Source: JBDIAG01 sp047974565
GTDB lineage: Bacteria > Actinomycetota > Actinomycetes > Actinomycetales > CAWJMD01
NCBI GenBank assembly: GCA_047974565.1
Contig: JBKECN010000057.1
Location: 1 to 64,000, forward strand
Direction: 5' to 3'
Length of the DNA: 64,000 bases
A program made the position numbers and the translations under genes. Of the stretch, positions 7,318-15,726 are shown one piece after another (position 1 is the stretch's first letter; the number at the start of each line of letters is the position of its first letter). A model generated the notes under the pieces. It was given only the letters and a program-made list of their open reading frames with translations. It did no database searches and was not told the DNA's origin.

Positions 7318-8937
7318 TCAGCGCGCCCGACGACGGTTGGAGTGCCCACGCTGTGAGGGACGCAGCACCGGCAGGCCGTCGGAGATGGCCGCCCGGCGAA
7401 GTCCGCTGCCGTAATCGGCAAGCGCGTCGACGAGATCGTTCGCGCTCGGATTCGGGGCCAGCACGTCCACCTTGAGCCCGTGCTCCTCGGCGGTCTTGGC
7501 GGTGGCCGGCCCGATGCAGGCAACCACCGTCGACGGGTGTGGCTTACCCGCGATGCCGACGAGGTTGCGCACCGTGGAGGAGGAGGTGAAGACGACCGCG
7601 TCGAAACGTCCTGCCTTGATCGCCTCGCGCACCGGGGCCGGTGGCGGGGCGGCCCTGACGGTGCGGTACGCGGTGATGTCGTCGACCTCCCAGCCGGATT
7701 CCTGAAGACCGGCGACCAGGGTGTCGGTGGCGATGTCGGCGCGCGGCAGGAAGACCCGGTTGATCGGATCCAGCACCCGGTCATACGGCGGCCAGTCGGC
7801 CAGCAGTCCCTTGGCCGACTGCTCACCGCTGGGCACCAGGTCCGGCTTGATGCCCCAGTCGCGCAGGGCCGCGGCGGTGACTCCGCCGACGGCGGCGACC
7901 TTGAGCCCGGAGAAGGCGCGCGCGTCCAAGCCGTACTCTTCGATCTTCTCGCGGACCGCGCGCACGGCATTGACCGAGGTGAACCCAACCCATTCGTACC
8001 GACCGGTGACAAGTCCGGTGACGGCCTTGTCCATCTGGTGCGGGGTGCGCGGGGGCTCCACCGAGATGGTGGGGACGAGATCTGCCACCCCGCCGTACCG
8101 GGCCAGCCGGTCGCAGAGTGGGCCGGCCTGCTGCTGGGTGCGCGGGACCAGCACCCGCCAGCCGAACAGCGGCTTGGTCTCGAACCAGGAGATCCGCTCG
8201 CGCAGGGAGACGGTCGGGCCGAGCACCGCGACCAGGAAGGCGTCGTCGCCGGGCAGCGGCTCGGTGGAACCTGCGGCCAGTTCGTCCAGGGTGGTCTGGT
8301 TGCTGGACTGGGTGGTGGTGGTTCCCCCGGAGGTGACCACGACCTCGCTGCTGCCTGCCCGCCCGGCCTTGACGATGGCGGCGGCGGCACCGATCAGATC
8401 GAGGCGGGTTCCCAGCAGCACGACACTGGTCTTGGCGTCGGCGACATCGGCGGGCCGGAACCGGGTCCGAGCGTCGATGAAGTGCACCTGTTGCACCGAG
8501 GTGGAGGTGACCGGCACCCCCGCGAAGGCGGGTACGGCGGTGGCCGCCGCGACCCCGGGCACCACGTCGAAGGGGACGCCGGCCTTCTCACACGCCAGCA
8601 TCTCCTCGGCAAGCCCGCAGAAGAGCGACCCGTCCCCATCCAGCAGACGCACCACCCGGCTCCCGGACTTGGCCGCCTTGGTGATGAGCTTGGCGCGGCC
8701 CGCGTGGGTGAGTGGTTGCCCGTCCTCGCCGAAGCCCGCCTCGACAAGTTCGATGTCCGCCGGGCAGTAGCGCTCGATCAGGGCGCTGCGCCGCTCGTCC
8801 TGCGGTGGGCGGTCCAGCACAACCACCTGTGCGGTGCCGAGTTCCTCGACCGCTCGCACGGTAAGCAGGCCCGGATCACCCGGGCCGGTACCGACGAACA
8901 CGACGCGTCCGGGCGTGGATGTCTGCTTCGTGGTCAC
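7318..8937 (-). CDS. hemD: SUMT-like/uroporphyrinogen-III synthase fusion
   Basis: 539-aa two-domain protein. Residues 10-240 resemble uroporphyrinogen-III C-methyltransferase (VVFVGTGPGDPGLLTVRAVEEL, VPGVAAATAVPAFAGVP). Residues 275-530 are uroporphyrinogen-III synthase (WRVLVPRTQQQAGPLCDRL, VGFTSVNAVRAV, VVFTSSSTVRNLVG, ACIGPATAKTAEEHGL). In the methyltransferase domain the usual LKGGDPFVFGRG loop reads LLDGDGSLFCGLAEE, so SAM-dependent activity is doubtful. A tail of about 20 basic residues (SQRGHSNRRRAR) follows. The GTG start overlaps the hemC stop as GTGA. The HemD half is the confident part; it closes hydroxymethylbilane to uroporphyrinogen III. Confidence 0.93.
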   Translation of the reverse strand: MTTKQTSTPGRVVFVGTGPGDPGLLTVRAVEELGTAQVVVLDRPPQDERRSALIERYCPADIELVEAGFGEDGQPLTHAGRAKLITKAAKSGSRVVRLLDGDGSLFCGLAEEMLACEKAGVPFDVVPGVAAATAVPAFAGVPVTSTSVQQVHFIDARTRFRPADVADAKTSVVLLGTRLDLIGAAAAIVKAGRAGSSEVVVTSGGTTTTQSSNQTTLDELAAGSTEPLPGDDAFLVAVLGPTVSLRERISWFETKPLFGWRVLVPRTQQQAGPLCDRLARYGGVADLVPTISVEPPRTPHQMDKAVTGLVTGRYEWVGFTSVNAVRAVREKIEEYGLDARAFSGLKVAAVGGVTAAALRDWGIKPDLVPSGEQSAKGLLADWPPYDRVLDPINRVFLPRADIATDTLVAGLQESGWEVDDITAYRTVRAAPPPAPVREAIKAGRFDAVVFTSSSTVRNLVGIAGKPHPSTVVACIGPATAKTAEEHGLKVDVLAPNPSANDLVDALADYGSGLRRAAISDGLPVLRPSQRGHSNRRRAR

Positions 8938-9851
8938 TTGGCGACTCCTACAACTTCTCGGGCACCGTCATCGAGCAGAACTCGAGCCAGGCGTCGCCCG
9001 AGTTCTTCGGGCGTGTGGACGGAGCCGGTCAGGCTCCTTCGCAGATCGTCATGTCCATCCGGGGCAGCGACGACGGCCCGCAGGTACAACTCCGGCCCGT
9101 CCAGTCCCTCAGCCCACTCGGCCAGGGCCCCGACGGGGGCCGCACAGCCACCCTCGAACTCAGCCAGCACCGCCCGTTCGGCCAGCACACAGGCCCGGGT
9201 GAATGCATCGTCCAGGCCTGCGCAGGCGGCGTGCGTCTGCTCGTCCTCGGCCCGGCACTCCACCGCGAGCGCCCCCTGCCCGGGGGCCGGGAGCATCTGC
9301 AACGGGTCGAGCACCTCGCTCACCTCGCTGTCGCGACCGATCCGGATCAGGCCTGCGCGGGCCAGGAGCACCGCGTCCAGTTCCCCGCCGTGGACCCGGG
9401 CGATCCGCGAGTCGATATTCCCGCGCACGTCGACGACCTCGAGCCCGAGGCCGAGGGCCCTGAGCTGGGCCGCCCGTCGGGGGGAACCGGTGCCGACCCG
9501 GGCGCCCTCCCCCAACTCGCCCAGGGTGCGCGAATCCCGGCTGACCAGGGCGTCTCGCGGATCCTGCCGCGCGGGCACCGCCGCCAGCGACAGCCCCTTC
9601 TCCGCCCGGGTGGGCAGGTCCTTGAGTGAGTGCACGGCCAGGTCGATGTCCCCTTTGCGGAGTGCGTGGCGCAGCGCCGAGGCGAAGACCCCCACCCCGC
9701 CGAGCGAGGCCAGGGACGCAGTGCTGACATCGCCCTCGGTGACCACCTCTACGAGGTCGACCTGATGTCCCGCTGCTCGCAGCGCATCGGCCACCTGCTC
9801 ACTCTGGGTGCGGGCCAGCAGGGAACGGCGGGTGCCCAGACGCAGTTTCAT
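8934..9851 (-). CDS. hemC: Hydroxymethylbilane synthase
   Basis: 305-aa porphobilinogen deaminase, which polymerises four porphobilinogens on a covalent dipyrromethane cofactor. The cofactor cysteine is C236 in EFEGGCAAPVGA. Also seen: LRLGTRRSLLARTQSEQVAD, the active-site aspartate in VHSLKDLPT, GTGSPRRAAQLRA and DVRGNIDSRIARV. Its length is that of the family. The ATG overlaps the hemA stop by four bases and the stop overlaps the next GTG by four, so hemA, hemC and hemD are tightly coupled. Confidence 0.97.
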   Translation of the reverse strand: MKLRLGTRRSLLARTQSEQVADALRAAGHQVDLVEVVTEGDVSTASLASLGGVGVFASALRHALRKGDIDLAVHSLKDLPTRAEKGLSLAAVPARQDPRDALVSRDSRTLGELGEGARVGTGSPRRAAQLRALGLGLEVVDVRGNIDSRIARVHGGELDAVLLARAGLIRIGRDSEVSEVLDPLQMLPAPGQGALAVECRAEDEQTHAACAGLDDAFTRACVLAERAVLAEFEGGCAAPVGALAEWAEGLDGPELYLRAVVAAPDGHDDLRRSLTGSVHTPEELGRRLARVLLDDGAREVVGVAK

Positions 9852-11188
9852 CGGCGCACCACCTCCACCGCGAGCACCTGGGTCAGGTCGTGCAGGCTGA
9901 CACTGTTGTCAAGGGTGAGATCGAAGAGCTCGGCGAGGGTCCTGGCGTAGTGGTCCCCGTCCGCCTCGGCCGCCAGCGCCTTGACCCGGACGGTGGGCCG
10001 GTGCAGGAGCTTGTCCACCACCCGGTGCACGGTGCGTTCGACCTCGGCCAGCACGGCGGGGTCGAGGTCGCCGACTTTGCCGCGCAGCCGGGTCAACTCG
10101 GCGGCTGCCACCTCCTCGGCGTAGGCCCGCAGGGCAACCACAGCCGGGGTGGCCTGTTCAGCGCGCTGGGAGGCCAGCTGGGCCATCGTCTCGGCCTCGA
10201 TGATCGCCGAGACGGCGTTGAGATCCTCCCCGACGCCCAGGTCGGCGAGTTCGGCATGCAGGTCGGCCAAGCCGATCACCGTCACACCCGGCAGGCCGCT
10301 GACCTCGGGTGCCACATCGTGCGGGAGAGCCAGGTCGACGATGAGCTGGGGTGGTGGCGCGCCACCGGCGGCGACCGCGCGCTCCTGGCGCGCCTCGGCG
10401 ACCCGCTGCAGGGTCAGGACGACCCCGGTGGCGCCGGTGCAGGTGACGATGATGTCGGCGACGGACAGTGCCTCGACGATGGACTCCCCGAGCAATACCG
10501 CCCGGCCCCCGACCTGCTCGGCGAGGCGTTCACCGCGCTCGCGGCTGCGGTTGGCGATGACCAGTTCAGGCACTCCGGCGCGGGCCAGCACGCTGGCCGA
10601 CAGCGAACTCATCGCACCGGCACCCACCACCAGGGCCCGGGCGGCGCCCAGGTCGAGACCCACGTCGTCGGTGTGGGTGAGCGCCTGCGCGACCAGGGAA
10701 TGACCGGTGCGGGCCAGGCCGGTCTCGGCGAAGGCGCGCTTGCCCACGTGCAGGGCGCGTTGCAGCAGCGGGACGAGGCTGCGTCCGATGGTGCCCTGGG
10801 CCTGGGCGGTGGTGAGCATCTCGCGCACCTGGCCGAGCACCTGGGATTCGCCCAATGCCATCGAGTCCATCCCGCAGACCACGGTGAACAGGTGCCGCAC
10901 CGCCTCGTCGGCGTGATGGGCGTACAGATGCCCGCCCATGGTCCGCATCGGCACTGCGGTGGTCTCCTCCAGGGCAGCGGCGATGTCGTTCAGTCCGCCG
11001 TGGAAGGAGGTGACTTCGGCATAGATCTCGAGCCGGTTGCAGGTGGCCAGCACCGCCGCCTCGCTGACGGCGTCGGCGAGGGTGAGCCGGGCGGCCATCG
11101 CGGCGGCCTCGGCAGGCGGCAAGGCGCACCGTTCGAGCAACTCGAAGGGGGCGCTGCGATGCGACACACCTATGACGAGTACGCTCAC
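9848..11188 (-). CDS. hemA: Glutamyl-tRNA reductase
   Basis: 446-aa NADPH-dependent reductase of glutamyl-tRNA(Glu) to glutamate-1-semialdehyde, the committed step of C5 tetrapyrrole synthesis. The catalytic cysteine is C50 in ATCNRLEIYAEV. Also seen: VIGVSHRSAPFELLER at the start, the GMDSMALGESQVLGQVREML signature, the NADPH site ALVVGAGAMSSLSASVL, and VIANRSRERGERLAE. The C-terminal dimerisation helix is present. It heads the hemA-hemC-hemD-hemB-EamA unit. The 161 bp upstream to the glutaredoxin gene hold no gene; in many relatives rex lies there. Confidence 0.97.
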   Translation of the reverse strand: MSVLVIGVSHRSAPFELLERCALPPAEAAAMAARLTLADAVSEAAVLATCNRLEIYAEVTSFHGGLNDIAAALEETTAVPMRTMGGHLYAHHADEAVRHLFTVVCGMDSMALGESQVLGQVREMLTTAQAQGTIGRSLVPLLQRALHVGKRAFAETGLARTGHSLVAQALTHTDDVGLDLGAARALVVGAGAMSSLSASVLARAGVPELVIANRSRERGERLAEQVGGRAVLLGESIVEALSVADIIVTCTGATGVVLTLQRVAEARQERAVAAGGAPPPQLIVDLALPHDVAPEVSGLPGVTVIGLADLHAELADLGVGEDLNAVSAIIEAETMAQLASQRAEQATPAVVALRAYAEEVAAAELTRLRGKVGDLDPAVLAEVERTVHRVVDKLLHRPTVRVKALAAEADGDHYARTLAELFDLTLDNSVSLHDLTQVLAVEVVRR

Positions 11189-11349
11189 TGGGAAACCCAG
11201 ACATGCACCGACGACTGGTTCATCGGCGACCGGCGGGACGTCACGGCAGATCTTTCTACGAGGTCATGATCGATGAACGCGAGCCTATGCGGCTCGTGGG
11301 TGCCGGACAAAGTCGAAGTGGACGCCCGCGCCGTACCACGTGACGCTAA

Positions 11350-11682
11350 TCACCGTCGGCGGGTTCTCCACCACCTCTGTCGGCGCGTCGCGCCAGACCC
11401 GCGGGCCCGGACCGCGGCGGTAAGCCTGCCTGCGTCCACCCGCCAATGGTCGTGTTCGCGCCCGTCCACCAGCACCACCGGAACCAGTTCGCTGTACCCG
11501 GGTGGGCATCGCGGGGCAGGGCTGCGCTGATCCTCGTCCAGGTCCAGCACCTCCACCCGCGCGCCGCACTCACGGGCCACCTGGTGGACCACCGGGGCGG
11601 CCTGCTCGCACAGATGGCATCCGGCCCGGGTGACCAGGGTGATCACGACGGGTCCAGGCCGCGGCGGGGAGGGCGGACTCAC
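11350..11682 (-). CDS. Glutaredoxin-like (DUF836) protein
   Basis: 110-aa thioredoxin-fold protein with the redox pair C-x-x-C in TRAGCHLCEQAAPVV. The cis-Pro/strand region SELVPVVLVDGREHDHWRVDAGRL is typical of the DUF836 glutaredoxin-like family. GTG start at 11682. Its place just before hemA matches the conserved actinobacterial order (Rv0508-Rv0509 in M. tuberculosis). The C-terminal GSGATRRQRWWRTRRR tail is longer and more basic than usual. Its partner protein is unknown. Confidence 0.85.
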   Translation of the reverse strand: MSPPSPPRPGPVVITLVTRAGCHLCEQAAPVVHQVARECGARVEVLDLDEDQRSPAPRCPPGYSELVPVVLVDGREHDHWRVDAGRLTAAVRARGSGATRRQRWWRTRRR

Positions 11683-11726
11683 CGGGGACCCCTGGAACCG
11701 GCCATGTTCAGCGAAACCGTGCCCGC

Positions 11727-12839
11727 TCAGAAGAAGACGCTGCGGCGCTGCATGAGCAGCGAGTAGAGCGTCTGCTGGATGGTCTCGCGGACCCGGTCGG
11801 TGACATCGAAGACGAGCATCGGGTCGTCCGCGCCGGTGGCGCCGAGCTCATCGGTGCCGATCGGCTCGCCGAACTCGATCAGCCACTTGCTCGGCAAGGG
11901 GATCATCCCGAGCACCCCGAGCAGCGGGAAGGTGGGGGTGATCGGCGCGTAGGGCAGGTTGAGCAACCGGGCGGCGGTGTTGGAGCGGGCGATGATCGGG
12001 TAGATCTCCTCGGCGCCGACGATCGAGCAGGGGATGATCGGGGTGCAGGTGCGCAGGGCCGCCGAGACGAAACCGCCGCGACCGAAGCGCTGCAGCTTGT
12101 AGCGCTCGGTGAAGGGCTTGCCGATGCCCTTGAAGCCTTCGGGGAAGACCCCGACGATCTCGCCGCTGGTGAGTAGCCGCTCGGCGTCTGCGTTGGTGGC
12201 TAGGGTGGCTCCCAGCTTGCGGGCGACGTCGGCCAGCACCGGGGTGTCGAAGACCATGTCGGCACCGAGCAGTCGCAGGTTGCGGTGAGCCTCGTCGTGC
12301 ACGGCGACCTCGGTCATCAATGCGTCCAGGGCGACCGTGCCGGAGTGGTTGGCGACCAGCAGTGCGCCACCCTCGGTCGGAACGTTCTCCACCCCACGCA
12401 CCTCGACCCGGAACCAGCGCCGGTACAACGGCCGCAGCAGGGCCAGCAGCACCGTGTCGGTCAGCTCGGGATCGAAGCCGAAGTCGTCCACCTGGTAATC
12501 GCCGGTGAGCCGCCGCCGCAGGAACTGCAGAGCCCGGTCCAGGGCTTCGTCCACGTGGCCGGGCTCGGGTCGTTCCGGGAGGTCGGCGGCCAGTTCGGTG
12601 CCCAGTTCCTCGGCGATCTGGGCCGCGGGGTGCACCCGTTCGGCGGCCTCGAGCAGGGGGGTGACCTTGCGCCGGCGACGTGCCCGCTCGCCGCTGGCGC
12701 GCTCGGCTCCCGCCGACACGGCAGCCCCAGCGTGCCGCGGACGGGTGATCGGCACCACGTTGTCCGGTGCGGAGTCAGCCGCCGTCTGCTGGTCGGGGGC
12801 TGGCGAACCGCCCACCTTCGGGTCGTCCACCGAACTCAT
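11727..12839 (-). CDS. PlsC-type acyltransferase
   Basis: 370-aa protein with a lysophospholipid acyltransferase (PlsC) domain in residues 130-350. Seen: the catalytic NHSGTVALD (NHxxxxD form), FPEGFKGIGKPF (EGT-like block II), and PIIPCSIVGAEEIYP (block IV). The first 110 residues are polar, proline/alanine/arginine-rich and probably disordered. It probably acts at the membrane on phospholipid precursors. The ATG overlaps the upstream SDR stop by four bases. The pair corresponds to Rv0501-Rv0502 in M. tuberculosis, where the order is conserved. The acyl acceptor is not known. Confidence 0.9.
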   Translation of the reverse strand: MSSVDDPKVGGSPAPDQQTAADSAPDNVVPITRPRHAGAAVSAGAERASGERARRRRKVTPLLEAAERVHPAAQIAEELGTELAADLPERPEPGHVDEALDRALQFLRRRLTGDYQVDDFGFDPELTDTVLLALLRPLYRRWFRVEVRGVENVPTEGGALLVANHSGTVALDALMTEVAVHDEAHRNLRLLGADMVFDTPVLADVARKLGATLATNADAERLLTSGEIVGVFPEGFKGIGKPFTERYKLQRFGRGGFVSAALRTCTPIIPCSIVGAEEIYPIIARSNTAARLLNLPYAPITPTFPLLGVLGMIPLPSKWLIEFGEPIGTDELGATGADDPMLVFDVTDRVRETIQQTLYSLLMQRRSVFF

Positions 12840-13891
12840 CGCCTCCCCCCGATCAGGCTCGTTCCGACTCCGGTGACGGCACCCACGGCCGTCTCGATCC
12901 GGTCGATGACACTGTCGATGCCGCTGGGATCCACCAGCGGCCGCAGCCCTCGGGTGGCCACCATGTCGGCGAACGCTGCCCGGGTGGTGTAGCGGGGGGT
13001 GAAGTCCAGAACGGTATGCATCCGGGTGGTGTCCAAGGCACGTCCGTAGGTGAGCAGGCGCATCAGGTCGGGGCCCAGTTCGACGCCGAAGGCGCGCCCG
13101 ACCAGTCGGGCCACCTGGGTCAGCCTGCCCCGTGGCACAGGAACCGGCGGTCGACCGGTCAGCCCGAGAGCCTGGCTGAGGGTGAGCACCCCATCACCGG
13201 CGACATTGATGGTGCCGGTGGCCGGGCCCAGGGTGGCCTGCACCATGGCCGCGACGAGGTCGTCCTCGTGCACGAACTGCAGCCGGGGGTCGAAGCCGAG
13301 AACGGTGGGAGCAACCGGCATCCGGAAATAGTCGGTGAGCTCGGTCTGCAGTCCTGGGCCGACGACATTGGCCAGCCGGAGCACACACACGTCCACGTCT
13401 GGGCGACGCCGACTGAAGCCGCGCACATAGCCCTCAACCTCGACCGAGTCGGTGCCCCAACCCGAGCGGGGCATCTTCTTGGCCACGTCGTCCTCAGTGA
13501 AACAGGCAGGGTCACGTGGGCTTCCGCCGTAGACCGCTGTGGTCGATTTCACAACCAATCGTCGTACCGTCGTGGACTTTCCGCACGCGGCAAGCAACTG
13601 CATGGTGCCGATGACGTTGATCTCCTTCATCGGCACCCGACCGCCCGCCGACATGGGCGTGGCGATGACGCTCATGTGCACCACGGTGTCGACGGCGCTG
13701 CGCTCGATGATCTTGGCGATCACCGGGTTGCGGATGTCCGCCCGGATGAACTCGCTCGACCCCAGGTCGTGGGGTGGCGGGATGACGTCCACACCGATGA
13801 CTTGATCGACACCGGATTCGGCAGACAATCGCCGGGCGACTCGCCCGCCGAGGTAGCGGGACACGCCGGTGACGAGGACGGTTCTGGTCAC
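12836..13891 (-). CDS. NAD-dependent epimerase-like SDR protein
   Basis: 351-aa extended-SDR protein. The nucleotide-binding motif is VLVTGVSRYLGGRVARRL (TGxxxxxG type), followed by VDTVVHMSV and INVIGTMQLLAAC. The catalytic Tyr-x-x-x-Lys expected after the AVYGG segment is not seen; the aligned stretch reads GTDSVEVEGYVRGF. Epimerase activity is therefore doubtful, although homologues are annotated as GalE-like (Rv0501, galE2). GTG start. It forms a conserved cluster with the PlsC gene downstream and with bS22 and an HTH gene upstream. A role in envelope lipid or glycan metabolism is a guess from the acyltransferase partner. Confidence 0.85.
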   Translation of the reverse strand: MTRTVLVTGVSRYLGGRVARRLSAESGVDQVIGVDVIPPPHDLGSSEFIRADIRNPVIAKIIERSAVDTVVHMSVIATPMSAGGRVPMKEINVIGTMQLLAACGKSTTVRRLVVKSTTAVYGGSPRDPACFTEDDVAKKMPRSGWGTDSVEVEGYVRGFSRRRPDVDVCVLRLANVVGPGLQTELTDYFRMPVAPTVLGFDPRLQFVHEDDLVAAMVQATLGPATGTINVAGDGVLTLSQALGLTGRPPVPVPRGRLTQVARLVGRAFGVELGPDLMRLLTYGRALDTTRMHTVLDFTPRYTTRAAFADMVATRGLRPLVDPSGIDSVIDRIETAVGAVTGVGTSLIGGRR

Positions 13892-13903
13892 CGGAGCAGA
13901 CCC

Positions 13904-14002
13904 CTACTTGCGGTTACGACGCTGGTGACGGGTCTTGCGCAGCAGCTTGCGGTGCTTCTTCTTGGCCATCCGCTTGCGACGCTTCTTGATGACAGAACCC
14001 AT
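13904..14002 (-). CDS. Small ribosomal protein bS22 (AURKAIP1/COX24-like)
   Basis: A 32-aa, extremely basic peptide that starts MGSVIKKRRKRMAKKKHR and ends RHQRRNRK. It matches the short actinobacterial protein seen in mycobacterial ribosome structures as bS22 and related to the mitochondrial AURKAIP1/COX24 domain. It lies between the HTH gene and the SDR gene, the same order as Rv0500A-Rv0500B-Rv0501. It is too short for most gene finders, but sequence and position make it convincing. Confidence 0.9.
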   Translation of the reverse strand: MGSVIKKRRKRMAKKKHRKLLRKTRHQRRNRK

Positions 14003-14070
14003 GGAACCTCGTTCGTACCGGGCGGCCGGACCGCCATTTCAGATCGACAGCTAGCCAGCCTAATGCACGC

Positions 14071-14280
14071 TCAGGTGCCGGTGTTCGCCTCATCGACGTA
14101 GGCGGTCCGCAGATAGGCGTCAACAGCCGCCTCAGGGACCCGGAAGGAGCGGCCCACCCGGACCGCCGGCAACTCAGCGTTGTGCACGAGCCGGTAGACG
14201 GTCATCTTCGACACACGCATGATCTCTGCCACCTCGGCCACGGTGAGGAAGCGCACCTGGCCGAGCCCCTGTTGTGACAT
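14071..14280 (-). CDS. Excisionase-type helix-turn-helix protein
   Basis: 69-aa MerR-like/excisionase-fold DNA-binding protein: FLTVAEVAEIMRVSKMTVYRLVHNAELPAVRVGRSFRVPEAAVDAYL. This holds the recognition helix (KMTVYRLVH) and the arginine wing (RVGRSFRV). It corresponds to Rv0500A-like proteins encoded next to bS22 in actinobacteria and is related to BldC. No integrase or attachment site is nearby, so it is not a phage excisionase. The 191 bp upstream to the deacetylase gene hold no gene. Confidence 0.9.
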   Translation of the reverse strand: MSQQGLGQVRFLTVAEVAEIMRVSKMTVYRLVHNAELPAVRVGRSFRVPEAAVDAYLRTAYVDEANTGT

Positions 14281-14471
14281 GTGTTACCGATCCTTCGTGA
14301 TTGTCGCGTTTGGACGCGCTCTGCCGGAGCCGCAGTCTACGGGCCCTGGGTAAGAGTATCTGGTCGAGACCGGCTCGTTACAACATTCGCGGCATGTCGC
14401 GCACTGTTCGGCAGAAACCGGTCAGCCCACTCACCGGTTCAGACCCACCGGCCGAGCAGCCCGGCGGCCGA

Positions 14472-15653
14472 TCAGTCGAACCAGGGGTCGAGGCCGTGCA
14501 GCGGGAAGATCGCCTTGCGGGTCACCATGACGGCCCGGTCCACCATGCTCTCCGGGTCGTGCGAACCCCAGGTCTCGTACTCGCAGGCGTCGCCGTCGCT
14601 CATCGTGGCCGGTGCCTGCCGGCCGAATCGCTGCTGGACCTCGTCCAGCCAGGCCTGCGGGACCGCAGTGGCTGGGTCGAGCGGAGCGTGCGCGGCGATC
14701 GCCACCAGATGGGTCCAACTCCGCGGGACCACGTCGATGATCTCGTAGCCGCCTCCCCCGGTGGCCAGCCACCGTCCCCCGCAGACCTCATGGGCCAGGT
14801 CGTGAAGCATCTCGGCGGCCAGACGCTGGGCGTCCACCGAGACCGACAGGTGTGCCAGCGGGTCGAGCTTGTGGGTATCGCACCCGTGCTGGGTGACCAG
14901 CACGTCGGGGTCGAAGGCCCGGACCAGGGCCGGGACGACGGCCTGGATCGAACGCAGCCATTCCCCGCCGCTGACCCAGGGAGGCAGCGGAAGGTTGACC
15001 GTGTCGCCGATGGCATTCGGGCCGCCCATGTCATCGGCGAACCCCGACCCGGGAAAAAGCAGCCGTCCGGTCTCGTGCACCGAGATCGTCATCACCCGTG
15101 GGTCGTCGACGAAGAAGGACTCGGTGCCATCTCCGTGGTGCACATCGACGTCCACATACACGACCCGTTTGGCGCCCAGCCCCAGCAGGCGATGGATGGC
15201 CAGCGCCGCGTCGTTGTAGACGCAGAAGCCGCTGGCCCGCCCGGCCATCGCGTGGTGCATGCCGCCGCAGAAGTTCACCGCGTGCTGCACCTGGCCGCTC
15301 CACACCGCCTCGGCGCACTCCAGCGAGGCCTGCACGATGCGGGCACTGGCCTCATGGATGCCGACGAAGGCCGGGTCGTCCTCGGTGCCCAGGCCACGCG
15401 AGGTGTCGGCGTTCTCCGGGTCGAGCGAAGCCGCCTTGACCGCGGCGATGTAATCCCGGTCGTGCAGCACGGCCAGCGTGTCGTCGCTGGCCACCTCTGC
15501 CCCGGCCAGTTCGACCTGCTCGAGATCGAACAGCCCGAGCTGGCGGCACAGGGCCGCGGTGAGTTCCAGGCGCACCGGGGTCATCGGGTGGGAGGGGCCG
15601 AAGTCGTACCTAGTGAAGTCCGACGCCCAGACGACCCGAGTTCCTAAAGCCAT
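14472..15653 (-). CDS. AcuC-like histone deacetylase family protein
   Basis: 393-aa class I/II HDAC-fold zinc amidohydrolase. Active-site motifs: GGMHHAMAG (His-His pair), VVYVDVDVHHGDGTE (Asp and His zinc ligands), QHGCDTHKLDPLAHL (third ligand) and TGGGGY. In Bacillus, AcuC deacetylates and activates acetyl-CoA synthetase; some actinobacterial homologues act on other acyl-lysine proteins. A C-terminal extension of about 60 residues follows the catalytic core. It is divergent from trkH with 73 bp between starts. The target protein is unknown. Confidence 0.9.
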   Translation of the reverse strand: MALGTRVVWASDFTRYDFGPSHPMTPVRLELTAALCRQLGLFDLEQVELAGAEVASDDTLAVLHDRDYIAAVKAASLDPENADTSRGLGTEDDPAFVGIHEASARIVQASLECAEAVWSGQVQHAVNFCGGMHHAMAGRASGFCVYNDAALAIHRLLGLGAKRVVYVDVDVHHGDGTESFFVDDPRVMTISVHETGRLLFPGSGFADDMGGPNAIGDTVNLPLPPWVSGGEWLRSIQAVVPALVRAFDPDVLVTQHGCDTHKLDPLAHLSVSVDAQRLAAEMLHDLAHEVCGGRWLATGGGGYEIIDVVPRSWTHLVAIAAHAPLDPATAVPQAWLDEVQQRFGRQAPATMSDGDACEYETWGSHDPESMVDRAVMVTRKAIFPLHGLDPWFD

Positions 15654-15726
15654 GCACTGACGCTAGCGTCACCCGTGCCGGTTCGGTACACCATCCCAGA
15701 ACCCGAGGTCGCCGCAGGAGCATCGT

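Noticed and set aside
14071..14280. Phage excisionase
   Set aside because: The fold matches, but it sits in a conserved chromosomal cluster with bS22 and there is no integrase or attachment site.
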